From assembly GCF_003987315.1 (NCBI RefSeq), contig NZ_PIPI01000005.1, forward strand, positions 1 to 64,000: a stretch of DNA of 64,000 nucleotides. Direction: 5' to 3'. The DNA comes from Aliidiomarina haloalkalitolerans (GTDB taxonomy: Bacteria > Pseudomonadota > Gammaproteobacteria > Enterobacterales > Alteromonadaceae). Positions 1 to 8,500 of the stretch are shown here, piece after piece (position 1 is the first letter of the stretch; each line of letters begins with the position of its first letter). Both the position numbers and the translations under genes were made by a program. The notes beneath the pieces are model-generated. The model had not been told where the DNA came from. It made no database searches and saw only the letters and a list, made by a program, of their open reading frames with translations.

Positions 1-181
1 ACCACTTGCTGCCCTGGAAGATCAAAAACTCGGTCTAGCGTCAATTAGTTTGACCGGTTGATAGGCCAGCAAAACTGATCACCTAAGTGCGTTACCAAAG
101 TCAACGTGTGCTTCCAGTGACGCTTACGTTTAGAACTGTGTCATTATTGGGGAAGTGGACATTAAGCGACACAGCACATCA

Positions 182-205
182 AAAGGAGGCTCGAAAGCCT
201 CCTTT
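182..205 (-). terminator. Rho-independent terminator after mshQ
   Basis: A perfect 10-bp inverted repeat (AAAGGAGGCT / AGCCTCCTTT) encloses a four-base loop. Read on the minus strand the loop is TTCG, a very stable tetraloop, and the stem ends in TTTT. It lies about 20 bp beyond the mshQ stop codon and probably ends the mshDOPQ transcript. Bases 1-181 hold nothing I can support as a gene. Confidence 0.8.
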
Positions 206-224
206 AATATCCTTCCGGTTCAAA

Positions 225-3200
225 TCATTGTTGTCGTCTAAACAATATCCGGTCATAACTACGATACCGCCCAAACTCGCCAATAGCTGTTGGGTTTGTA
301 GGCTCTGTCGCACCTTGTTCCCAAATGTATTTGAGCCATGCAGGTGCATCGTATTCGAATTCCACAGTGCCGGCTGAGCCTAAAGCAAGCCATCGCATAT
401 GACTATGAGGCAGCCAACCGTCTATGAGCTCTCCGGCTACTTCTCCACCTTTGGCAGGAAAAGGTGCATCTGGCACTAAACTAAGTAAGTTGTAGTCATA
501 TGGTGTACATGAATCGAGTGTGTTCAGTATGAACCGAGAACCGTTATAGTACTCCGCCCGCATTATTACGGGTAAGTCTTCATCTTCCGGGCCAAATACA
601 TTCTCTAGGGCCAAGCGGCCATAGAAGATATCCTGAATGTCATCTACAGTTCCAATGCGCACGGCTGATACAGTTGCACCGGCAACATCGACATCGAATT
701 CAGCTCCTGCAGTATCTATGGTTTCGCTATAAGTTGATGATTCAACGTAAAGGCCTACCCGTACATCTCGGTAGGGGCCATCTGGTGCATAGCTTGCTTG
801 TCGCGCAAACCTTAAATATTCATCGGCCGGCATTGAGAATTGTAAAACACCATCAACCCAATCGCTTCTTATGGCGTCTATGACTACCCATTCATCAAGT
901 CCTGCGTCAAATTCTTCAAATCGAGCGATAAGGTTATCAGGTACAGAGGCTCCAGAGAGGGTCTCTGCAGCAACAAGGCCAATATTCGCAAGGTCAGGAA
1001 ACCCTGCTGTGTAATTGACTGTTCTGCTTGGGACTGTTTCACCGGGACGCAGTGCAGCAAGTGCCTCAATCTCAAAACTAAAGTCGAGTGCATCGTGATC
1101 CATGTAGGTAAACACGCCGCATGAATGCGCGTTTGAAAAGTTCCCATTCACGATTGACAAGCTTGCTGGATAAAAAGTACCGAGCTCAAGTGGGTATTGC
1201 GTGTAGCCGGATTCACCGATGTTGTATCCAAGATATGAGTGTCCAGCTAATTGCGGAATAGCGCGAATTACTCCTGCTTCATGGTAGTAAACATTGTTGT
1301 AATTAATCGAGCCGCCCGTATTACTCGACCACTCTCCGCCGAAAGTTCCAAGCACGCCGTCGCTCGGTGCAACTAAATCTACTCCGACAGTTAGAGGGCC
1401 ACTCGCGAGAGTACTTCCCGACCAAGTTAAGGCGCTCTCATTGCCAAAATTTTGTGTTATAGGTAGTGGGGTTGTCAACTCAGTAGGTAGAGGCTCATAT
1501 AAGCTAACTATGCTGAGATTGAAGCTTTCTCCTGCCGCTTTAAATGGGTCCGGAGAATTCACTGTTTCTGACAGAACAATCGCAAGGGCGGCAGGATAAA
1601 CGAGGATATTTGCAGCTCCTTCAGCACTAGTCTTTATAGCTAAACGATCGTCAGATGGGTCTGGAATAGTCCCAGTTGTACCCTCGAGTTGCAAAAAAGC
1701 ATCAATGCGAACACGGCCAACATCATTAAATCGATTCGACAGAGGCGCAAAGCCTTGGTTATTAAAGGTTACCTGACCTGCTGTATAGCCAGCGCTATGG
1801 ACATTTATTGCGGGTAGAGAGCCAGACTGAATAACGTAAGGCGTTCCAGTACAGGAGTTCGGATCTGTGCATGCTAGCCGAAAATTAACTGTTTGCTGTG
1901 GTTGGTCGGTAAATAAAGGAGCACAGGTAGCGGCAGTTCCGCCTTCTTCAACATTTGTCTGCAATGCCCAAAGGTAACTATCGTACGTAGAGCCAGCTCG
2001 CTTCGGACTAATTGGTACAGCCGGATCCGAGTTGCTACCAGAAAATACGAGGCCTGATTCGACGAAGTTGACTGAACAGTTCTGCGGTAAACCGCTAGCA
2101 TCTACACAGCGTAAGCGGCTGCCCGAGGTGACAGTGAGAGAATTGATATTACCAGTCTGAGCATAGTGGCTAGAAACAATCGATGTCACTCCTCCTGGGA
2201 CATTCACCAGACTTAAGTTGAGTAGTCCATTGGTAACAGTCCCATTCATACGAATGGTCAATGGGTCTTGAAGCGTGCCGCTTCTCCAGTAAGATGTGGC
2301 CAAAGTTGAGTTTTGTACGATATCAAAAGGTCGCTGATAAGTAGTCGAGCATGCTGTATTACCGCATGCAGTCAGTGTGACCGGAGCCGCTAAACAGGAT
2401 AAGGTTTGCGGTGGATTGCTTATTCTTAAGTGATCAATGCAAAGTGAAGACCCATCTGAAAAGCCAAAAGGATCGTCGTTGATAATTACAACAGCGTTTT
2501 GCTGAACGTTAATACGTCCTTCTACGACTATCCCGCCCTCAAAAACACTTCCGTTCTGAATGTCGACTAAAGTATTTGCATTCTGACTATACACCACGCC
2601 TGTCAGCGCAGCATTGTTCTTGAACCGGACGATTGTCTCTGCACCCGAGGGAGTATTATTGTAGAGATAAACACGCAAATCACGAGGTGTTCCACCAGGG
2701 TTGATCACCGCATTGTTATTCGGATTTGACTGGTTACCGAATGAGCGACCAATGTGAAAATTAACCTGACCATTAATAATGATTCTCGCACCGTTTCGCA
2801 GATTAAAATCACCAATGTAATAGTTACCCGAGTTAAATGTATAAGTATTATTGTTTTCTGCTAAGTTCAAGGTGTTAATGTAATAAGTCCCGCCGCTAAA
2901 TGTGGCTCCTCCGTTAATGGTTAATGTGTTGTAATCCGATGGAGGAACCGTTGTACTTGTAAAAGTACGGTTATTGGTATTGCCTGTTAAACGAGTGAAA
3001 CTTAAAGGTGTTACATTAGGAGCAGGAATTTCTAAATCTTCAGTCCATATTAATCTTGTTTCTGGAATGTCTGGGTTATACTGAAGAAAATTGTGAGCTC
3101 CAGGGTTCATCAAAAGAGGATATGTCGTAAGTTGCGAATCCACTAAGTCACGAACTCGGACTATTGCGCCACTATTGACAGTCACTCCAGTCAAGCCGAC

Positions 3201-3365
3201 ATACCCTTGCAGTCGCCCACCGAAATCTAAAGCGTCACACCAAATTGGCGCTATGGGGAAAGTATCCTGCGCATTAGTCGGCGCACCGACTAGAAGGAAG
3301 GCAATAACAAATGAACTTTTAAACACAAGGTTCATTGCGGTCTTTAAGTTATCAATAAATTTCAT
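225..3365 (-). CDS. mshQ: MSHA biogenesis protein MshQ-like, large exported protein (DUF6701 type)
   Basis: A large secreted protein of about 1046 residues, last in a run of MSHA pilin genes. The start is placed at the ATG at 3365: it opens a good signal peptide (basic MKFIDNLK, then the hydrophobic stretch FVIAFLLVGA, then A-x-A-like TNAQ), has GGAGG eight bases upstream, and overlaps the end of mshP by 14 bp. The open frame reaches back to 3488 but lacks these signals there. The N-terminal part holds short Asn/Gly-rich beta-type repeats with many IN, YYI and NN steps. The C-terminal half resembles the cysteine-containing DUF6701 region of MshQ proteins. Its role in the MSHA pilus is not well defined; a tip or adhesin function is inference. 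Base composition looks more AT-rich than the housekeeping genes downstream. Confidence 0.75.
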   Translation of the reverse strand: MKFIDNLKTAMNLVFKSSFVIAFLLVGAPTNAQDTFPIAPIWCDALDFGGRLQGYVGLTGVTVNSGAIVRVRDLVDSQLTTYPLLMNPGAHNFLQYNPDIPETRLIWTEDLEIPAPNVTPLSFTRLTGNTNNRTFTSTTVPPSDYNTLTINGGATFSGGTYYINTLNLAENNNTYTFNSGNYYIGDFNLRNGARIIINGQVNFHIGRSFGNQSNPNNNAVINPGGTPRDLRVYLYNNTPSGAETIVRFKNNAALTGVVYSQNANTLVDIQNGSVFEGGIVVEGRINVQQNAVVIINDDPFGFSDGSSLCIDHLRISNPPQTLSCLAAPVTLTACGNTACSTTYQRPFDIVQNSTLATSYWRSGTLQDPLTIRMNGTVTNGLLNLSLVNVPGGVTSIVSSHYAQTGNINSLTVTSGSRLRCVDASGLPQNCSVNFVESGLVFSGSNSDPAVPISPKRAGSTYDSYLWALQTNVEEGGTAATCAPLFTDQPQQTVNFRLACTDPNSCTGTPYVIQSGSLPAINVHSAGYTAGQVTFNNQGFAPLSNRFNDVGRVRIDAFLQLEGTTGTIPDPSDDRLAIKTSAEGAANILVYPAALAIVLSETVNSPDPFKAAGESFNLSIVSLYEPLPTELTTPLPITQNFGNESALTWSGSTLASGPLTVGVDLVAPSDGVLGTFGGEWSSNTGGSINYNNVYYHEAGVIRAIPQLAGHSYLGYNIGESGYTQYPLELGTFYPASLSIVNGNFSNAHSCGVFTYMDHDALDFSFEIEALAALRPGETVPSRTVNYTAGFPDLANIGLVAAETLSGASVPDNLIARFEEFDAGLDEWVVIDAIRSDWVDGVLQFSMPADEYLRFARQASYAPDGPYRDVRVGLYVESSTYSETIDTAGAEFDVDVAGATVSAVRIGTVDDIQDIFYGRLALENVFGPEDEDLPVIMRAEYYNGSRFILNTLDSCTPYDYNLLSLVPDAPFPAKGGEVAGELIDGWLPHSHMRWLALGSAGTVEFEYDAPAWLKYIWEQGATEPTNPTAIGEFGRYRSYDRILFRRQQ

Positions 3366-3834
3366 CGGTGGCCTCCAGCAAAATGCGCCGAGAGTATGTT
3401 TGATTGCCTGCCTCACATGAACCAATCGATTCAATGCGGAAATTATAGCCGCGGTATGGGTCAGGAATGTCAAAGTAGTTACATTCAATAATTGCGCTGC
3501 AATTTAGCAGCCCAGTTACATTAAAATCATATTGGTGGGTGATCGCGGGGCTTGTCCCGCGGACTGTGCAATACGTGAGGTTGACGTCATCATTTAGTGG
3601 AAATATGTTTGTTAATGCTATCTCTAATCCGCTTGAGGCAGCAGCTTCCGCGCGGGTACCAAACACCTCTGCGACGGTTGCGCTCGAAACGTCCGCTAGA
3701 ATTCTCATCATGGTCAGCCCTAGTAAACTCATGACAACAATAATAAATATGGCAATCGGTAAAGCACCACCATGTTGGCTTCTATGCATGAAGGCTTTAT
3801 TAGTAAGTCGCATAACTCTTCTATTAAGGTACAT
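3352..3834 (-). CDS. mshP: MSHA pilin-like protein MshP
   Basis: About 160 residues. After a short basic leader comes HGGALPIAIFIIVVMSLLGL, a hydrophobic helix of the type seen in MshP and PilX-like minor pilin components. The cleavage motif is less canonical than in true prepilins because Ala-Leu-Pro follows the Gly. The rest is a small cysteine-containing periplasmic domain. The ATG at 3834 overlaps mshO by 11 bp and has GAGGTG upstream; the in-frame ATG at 3813 is a possible alternative. The end overlaps mshQ, which points to translational coupling along mshD-O-P-Q. Confidence 0.72.
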   Translation of the reverse strand: MYLNRRVMRLTNKAFMHRSQHGGALPIAIFIIVVMSLLGLTMMRILADVSSATVAEVFGTRAEAAASSGLEIALTNIFPLNDDVNLTYCTVRGTSPAITHQYDFNVTGLLNCSAIIECNYFDIPDPYRGYNFRIESIGSCEAGNQTYSRRILLEATDEIY

Positions 3835-4636
3835 TGGGTAAAAACACCTCGTGAGCTAATTGCATAAACTCACCAGTCCCAGGACGAGTGAAGCGAAAAT
3901 CAATAATTACCAAACTGTTGCGATTGAGAGTTGGCGCTGCTACTGAAAAAACAGGCTCGCCTGCTTCATTCGCAAGGCCAGTAGCCATCCGCTCTTGCGA
4001 GGGGGCTGCAATGGCTACGCTTCCAGCGCTAGTGAGTGCATGACCTGCTCGACGAACCAACTCACCAGTACTGGCGTCGAAACACCATTGAACTGGATTT
4101 TCTGTCACATAAAAGCGACGCCCTGTACTTTGTGTTTCAAAAACCTCGGACTCAACAAAATTGATGGCAAATAATCCTGCAGGTAAACCCGCAGATGTTG
4201 TTGCTGGTGTGCCAATTGTTTTGCGTCGTGGCGACGTGCCTGCATAAACTTGAGCAGGATTTTCGGCAAAAACAAATAGATGTTGGCCGGGACTTAAAGC
4301 CGTGCTGCTCAACGGTGGAACCACAATAAACTGATTCGTAGGTTGGCTTGGTAATGCGATATCGACATATTGACCGCTGGCAATCACGGGTAAAAACTCG
4401 ATACAGCGGCCGTCATCAAACACTTGAATACTTCGGGGTAGGGCGTTTTTTAATTCGATGGTTAAACGGTTCACCGCAAAACGGCCTTCACCTGTAATTC
4501 TTTCTCGACCCACTGTATCGCTGTAAATACGAGTACCAAAGCCAATGTAATTGAAGGTGAAGGTACCAATTACGCCGAGCAAAATAATGACTGTGATCAA
4601 TTCAACTAGAGTGTAACCGCGTTGTGAGGCTTTCAT
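3824..4636 (-). CDS. mshO: MSHA prepilin-like protein MshO
   Basis: A minor pilin of 270 residues. The class III signal is explicit: MKASQRG followed by YTLVELITVIILLGVIG, with the prepilin peptidase cleavage site after Gly7 and Glu at mature position 5. A globular periplasmic domain follows. Minor pilins of this kind are thought to prime or cap the mannose-sensitive haemagglutinin type IV pilus in the inner membrane and periplasm. The start codon overlaps the mshD stop in a TAATG junction, so the two are translationally coupled. Confidence 0.8.
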   Translation of the reverse strand: MKASQRGYTLVELITVIILLGVIGTFTFNYIGFGTRIYSDTVGRERITGEGRFAVNRLTIELKNALPRSIQVFDDGRCIEFLPVIASGQYVDIALPSQPTNQFIVVPPLSSTALSPGQHLFVFAENPAQVYAGTSPRRKTIGTPATTSAGLPAGLFAINFVESEVFETQSTGRRFYVTENPVQWCFDASTGELVRRAGHALTSAGSVAIAAPSQERMATGLANEAGEPVFSVAAPTLNRNSLVIIDFRFTRPGTGEFMQLAHEVFLPNVP

Positions 4637-5214
4637 TAGAAGTTACCTCGCAAGCTACTAAAAACAAATTCTTGGCCTAATGGAGTTGTGATAGTTACTT
4701 TGATGAGCTTAAAGTCGGTAATGTCGGTTTGGCATAATCCAACGGGGTCGCTATAACAAACCTCGACTGAATATTGGAAGTTACGGTAAACATCCGCAAT
4801 CTCATTTCCTAAGGCGTCGACTAAGTCTGAACAACCAACAGGAACTCCAGGAGACTCACAAGAAACAAGACCATTGTAGTCGTCAACGTCATTAAAGTTA
4901 GGACGCAACTCACCACTCTCGGGGCCAAGCGAACCAGCAGCGGTGCAACTCGTGCCAGCCTCGCCACAGCGAATGAGACCGCCGACGCGGTCACTGTTTT
5001 CGTCAAACGAGCGACCAGAAATCTCGTCGAGCAAAGCCTTACCCAATGCAGCGGCACGAGCTTGCAACACAGGCTCTGCAGAGCGCTGCGCTTGTGGTAA
5101 TATCATGAGGGTCAAAATGACGAAACTCGCCGTCAGTGTGACAAGGCCTACGATGATTTCAATCAACGTAAACCCTCGTTGCGATGCGCTAGTTACTCGA
5201 GGCATTTTTGCCAT
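4636..5214 (-). CDS. mshD: MSHA prepilin-like protein MshD
   Basis: A minor pilin of 192 residues. A 14-residue leader ends in SASQRG, followed by FTLIEIIVGLVTLTASFVIL, the standard N-methylated pilin helix with Glu5. GGAG lies five bases before the ATG. It is the first gene of the minus-strand mshD-O-P-Q run and faces the mshC-like gene across about 150 bp. Its similarity to MshD rests on position and pilin architecture; the globular domain alone would not distinguish it from other minor pilins. Confidence 0.75.
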   Translation of the reverse strand: MAKMPRVTSASQRGFTLIEIIVGLVTLTASFVILTLMILPQAQRSAEPVLQARAAALGKALLDEISGRSFDENSDRVGGLIRCGEAGTSCTAAGSLGPESGELRPNFNDVDDYNGLVSCESPGVPVGCSDLVDALGNEIADVYRNFQYSVEVCYSDPVGLCQTDITDFKLIKVTITTPLGQEFVFSSLRGNF

Positions 5215-5327
5215 ACTAACTCCATTTCAATGTCATGATTAACAAGAAGTTTACCATCACAAAGAAATCCGGCTTCTAAATTAATCAAACTATTGAGAAT
5301 TCTAGCTTATCTACTAGACTTTGTTTA

Positions 5328-5333
5328 TATAAT
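5328..5333 (+). promoter_or_regulatory. Possible -10 element (TATAAT) in the mshC/mshD divergent region
   Basis: The intergenic region between mshD (minus) and the mshC-like gene (plus) contains an exact TATAAT box, with transcription expected to start close to 5340. No convincing -35 box is spaced 16-18 bp upstream, so this is a weak call. A promoter for mshD on the other strand could not be assigned. Confidence 0.35.
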
Positions 5334-5403
5334 GTTCTTCATATATGGATGAAGCTTAGATGGGACTATGCTTAAACGCAATTCGCACTCAGGAGTTTGC
5401 ACA

Positions 5404-5943
5404 TTGAATTTTTTCCCTAACGGAATTGCTCGTGCGCGCGGCAGTTTCCAAGCGTCAAAACAGCAGCAAGGCTTCACTTTAACTGAACTGATTATTGTTA
5501 TAGTTGTACTAGGTATTCTTTCGGTTTTTGCGGCCCCTCGATTTTTTGGCACCTCGGGTGTTGATGAGGCTGCGCTAGAGTCTCGCGTCATTAGTATGTT
5601 ACGCCTGCAACAACAGCGAGCCATGCAAGATAGTGCTTCACCATGTTTTGGCGCAGTGTTTACTGCTGCGACCGGTCGCGTTGAGCCCTATGACTGCGGT
5701 GCGACAGTAGATCCGGTGCGTATTATTGAATTGCCGTCAGCTTTAACCCTGGCGACTATTTCAGTGCCAGCAGGGCTAGAAAGTGCGATTCGCTTCAATT
5801 CACTTGGTTGTCCTGTTTCAGTTGTCCATGAGACCACAGAACAAGCATGTGGCTCTGCTCGCATTCAATTAACTATCACTGGGGCAACCACCCGCCAAAT
5901 CTGCATTCAAAGCCAAGGCTATATCCGCCCGGGGGCTTGTTAA
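5404..5943 (+). CDS. mshC: Type IV prepilin, MshC-like
   Basis: A prepilin with a cleavage site in KQQQG followed by FTLTELIIVIVVLGILSVFA, then a globular domain with four or more cysteines and the ending QICIQSQGYIRPGAC, which resembles MshC-type minor pilins. I prefer the TTG at 5404 because AGGAG sits eight bases upstream. The in-frame ATG at 5368 has only a poor ribosome binding site and would give an unusually long 35-residue leader; from the TTG the leader is 23 residues. In known MSHA clusters mshC is co-directional with mshD-O-P-Q; here it is divergent, suggesting a local rearrangement. Assignment to MshC rather than another minor pilin is moderately sure. Confidence 0.65.
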   Translation: MNFFPNGIARARGSFQASKQQQGFTLTELIIVIVVLGILSVFAAPRFFGTSGVDEAALESRVISMLRLQQQRAMQDSASPCFGAVFTAATGRVEPYDCGATVDPVRIIELPSALTLATISVPAGLESAIRFNSLGCPVSVVHETTEQACGSARIQLTITGATTRQICIQSQGYIRPGAC

Positions 5944-6107
5944 GATAAAGTTTTATTTGCGTTTTAAGTCGAACTCAGTAAAACAGGATCTTGCATAAAA
6001 ACAATTTGTTACAATTCAATTGAACTATGACGATTGTTAGGTGTGCAATATTTCAGAACTCGGCTATAGTGCAATGGATATAAAAACTCATACAAGGATG
6101 CAGCCTC

Positions 6108-8414
6108 ATGTCAAAATCCTATTGCTTATTTTCTGCCCTGCGCAACACATTGCGGTTTTCCGTGTTGCTAGCCTCACTACTAGTTCTCTCAGCTTGTAGC
6201 TCCGACCACCCAGATGACAAGCCAGGCGGGGTGAATAACCCTTTACCGGAAGTGTCGATCAGCGGTGTTGGTAATGTTGAGTTTGAACCGGGAAGTACGG
6301 AGATCTTCTATTCGATTCCGATCACGTTTTCGCGAGCAGCTCCAGCTGATGGCGAAGTGCGGTTCCGGTATATTGCGGGCAGCGCACTTGCTGGTCGAGA
6401 TTTCGAAGCGGGATCCACTACGATTCAATTTTCTAAAGGTGAGCGGCAGGCGAGCATTCAAATTCGTTTGCTGAATGCAAGTGACCGTTTTGCCGACCGT
6501 CAGTTTAGTGTTGAGTTGTCAGGTGCGAGTAATGCAACGCTCGGCAATTCGGTAAGTCATACCGTTATATTGCAGGCACGAAACCAGTCTGGTGGCTCAG
6601 GTGGCGACGTTACACCAGCCTCACTGAATCTTCCTGACAGCCTACAGTTCATGGCGCCACCGTCCGGCGTTCAGCAGTATTCCGTTGTTCTACCATTGTC
6701 GCGCAGTCTAAGCGGACCAGGCTCGGTTGAGATACGCACCGTTTCTGGTTCAGCAATAGAAGGCGAGCATTTTAGTGCAGTAACTGGTACCAACTGTACA
6801 AACGGGCGCTGTTCTGTTCCGGCTGGCGCTAGTGAACTTAGTTTCTTTGTACCATTAAACGGAGCAGCAAACTCTGCCTCGCGTTCTTTCCGCTTGCAGT
6901 TCCTTGGGGCAGAGGGTTTTGAACTACCATCGAACCGAGAAATTGCAGTCGAGATTCAGTATGGCACAGAAACGTCGCCAGCAAGCCCTGAGCTAATTGC
7001 TCCGAGCAATATTTCAGTGCGTATGCCAAGTGCGACAAGAGGTTCAGTTAACTATCCATTTGTGGTGCCGTTAAGTGCGACATTATTAGAAGCTGCAGAG
7101 CTTGAATGGCGTACTGTTGAGGGAAGTGCGCTTGCGGGTCTGCATTTTACCGCCGTTGATGCGACGGGTACGAATGCCGATACGTTACATGCTGGAACTC
7201 GCGAATGGTCATTCGAGTTGGAAATTCTTCACGATCCAGCGCTGTCATCGAATGCTCAATTTGAACTGCAATTGGTGAGTGCGAGTGGTTTGGAATTACC
7301 TGTCGATCGCCGGATTATTGTTGAAGTTGTAAATACCAACCCAGCAGGAACCCCAGTACCAACTGTGAACGTCCCTGCAGAGAAGGTTTATCATGAGCCA
7401 GCAAGCGGTTCACAAGACTATGTTATGCGGTTGGCGTTGAGTGAGGTCATGTCGTCAGAAGGCGCTGTCGGTGTTTCATTTATCGATGGAACTGCCCGTG
7501 CCGGAGTCGATTTTGACGGTTTCAGTGGCGATGTAGTTATTCCTTCAGGAGCTACCGAACTCGCTATTCCACTAACCCTATATCAGAATAGTACGTCGTT
7601 AGAGAACGCTGAGTTTCGGGTCGAGCTCTACAGCCCAAATGGCGTTATTTTGCCGGCCAATCGCGAGTTCACGGTGCGCATCATTGACTCTGGCGAAGTA
7701 GCACCATTACCGATGCTTAGTTTAGCGCCTGGCTTATTGCGTGTTCCGACGCCGCGCGGAGACGACCCAGAAACGGTGACGCTGTATTTCGAGTTGTCAG
7801 AGCCGATGCCAAGTGATGGTGCTGTTACAATTCGCAGTCGCAATGGCAGTGCAGCTGCGGGCATTGACTTCACAGAGGTAGCGTTACTCGATTATGTTGT
7901 GGGCGAGAGTTTCACTGAGCTAACTGTTTCTGTCGAGCTTTTGCCAACGTTAGCGAGTGAAGCACGTGAATTTGAACTCGTATTCTCGCGAGGACAGGGT
8001 TTGCAACTACCGGAGAGTCGTTCTGTGACCGTGCAAATTGATCCACGCGATACGCCTGCCATTCCTACGATTGGTGTTCCTGGAGGCGATGGCGAAGTTG
8101 AATTTGTAGCCCCAGAAGCCGGCAGTGAAGCACGTGTTATTGTTCTGCCGTTTGATGGGTTAGCGCCATTACGAGGTGAAATTGAAGTTTATGCGCAGAA
8201 TCGTACCGCGCAAGAAGGTGTCGATTTTGCACTCGATGATGACATTTTTGAGTTTGCGATTGGCTCCGATGGTGTTTCAATTACACTGAATCTATTGCAG
8301 AGCATAACCACAGAGAAGACTTTCGAGATTGTTTTGGTGAGTGCGGTTAACGCCAAACTGCCAGAGGATTTTGAAGATCGTATTATCTTTGTTCGGATTA
8401 TTCCGTTTAGTTAA
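6108..8414 (+). CDS. Lipoprotein with six Calx-beta-like repeats
   Basis: A lipoprotein of 768 residues. The signal peptide ends in LLVLSAC, placing the lipidated cysteine at residue 30, followed by Ser-Ser-Asp. The Ser-Ser pair does not look like an inner-membrane retention signal, so outer-membrane or surface location is inferred. The rest consists of about six repeats of roughly 120 residues. Each carries the Calx-beta hallmark (GSAxAGxDF-like) near residues 90, 216, 340, 460, 580 and 698, with an acidic opening strand and a closing strand of the type REFxVRI. Such domains are beta-sandwiches, often calcium-binding, found in adhesins and surface proteins. No enzyme domain is visible. It lies between the msh genes and the phosphatase block with no clear operon partner. 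Confidence 0.75.
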   Translation: MSKSYCLFSALRNTLRFSVLLASLLVLSACSSDHPDDKPGGVNNPLPEVSISGVGNVEFEPGSTEIFYSIPITFSRAAPADGEVRFRYIAGSALAGRDFEAGSTTIQFSKGERQASIQIRLLNASDRFADRQFSVELSGASNATLGNSVSHTVILQARNQSGGSGGDVTPASLNLPDSLQFMAPPSGVQQYSVVLPLSRSLSGPGSVEIRTVSGSAIEGEHFSAVTGTNCTNGRCSVPAGASELSFFVPLNGAANSASRSFRLQFLGAEGFELPSNREIAVEIQYGTETSPASPELIAPSNISVRMPSATRGSVNYPFVVPLSATLLEAAELEWRTVEGSALAGLHFTAVDATGTNADTLHAGTREWSFELEILHDPALSSNAQFELQLVSASGLELPVDRRIIVEVVNTNPAGTPVPTVNVPAEKVYHEPASGSQDYVMRLALSEVMSSEGAVGVSFIDGTARAGVDFDGFSGDVVIPSGATELAIPLTLYQNSTSLENAEFRVELYSPNGVILPANREFTVRIIDSGEVAPLPMLSLAPGLLRVPTPRGDDPETVTLYFELSEPMPSDGAVTIRSRNGSAAAGIDFTEVALLDYVVGESFTELTVSVELLPTLASEAREFELVFSRGQGLQLPESRSVTVQIDPRDTPAIPTIGVPGGDGEVEFVAPEAGSEARVIVLPFDGLAPLRGEIEVYAQNRTAQEGVDFALDDDIFEFAIGSDGVSITLNLLQSITTEKTFEIVLVSAVNAKLPEDFEDRIIFVRIIPFS

Positions 8415-8438
8415 TTAAACTGGTTTCAGACAAAAACT

Positions 8439-8486
8439 AAAAAGCTGTTTTGTGACTATATTAATGAAGTCCAAAACAGCTTTTTT
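8439..8486 (+). terminator. Terminator after the Calx-beta lipoprotein gene
   Basis: A perfect inverted repeat AAAAAGCTGTTTTG / CAAAACAGCTTTTT with a 19-base loop runs into TTTTTT. It lies 25 bp after the stop codon and just before the next gene on the same strand, so it separates the two transcription units. Confidence 0.8.
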
Positions 8487-8500
8487 ATTGGAGATTTAGC

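Noticed and set aside
87-377. Open reading frame of 96 codons at the left end, plus strand
   Set aside because: It lies across the mshQ terminator and antisense to the mshQ 3' end, and shows no signal, domain or ribosome binding site.
884-1147. Second-frame open reading frames within mshQ, the TonB receptor, rng, yhdP and others
   Set aside because: They are shadows of well-supported genes with no domain, signal or ribosome binding site of their own.
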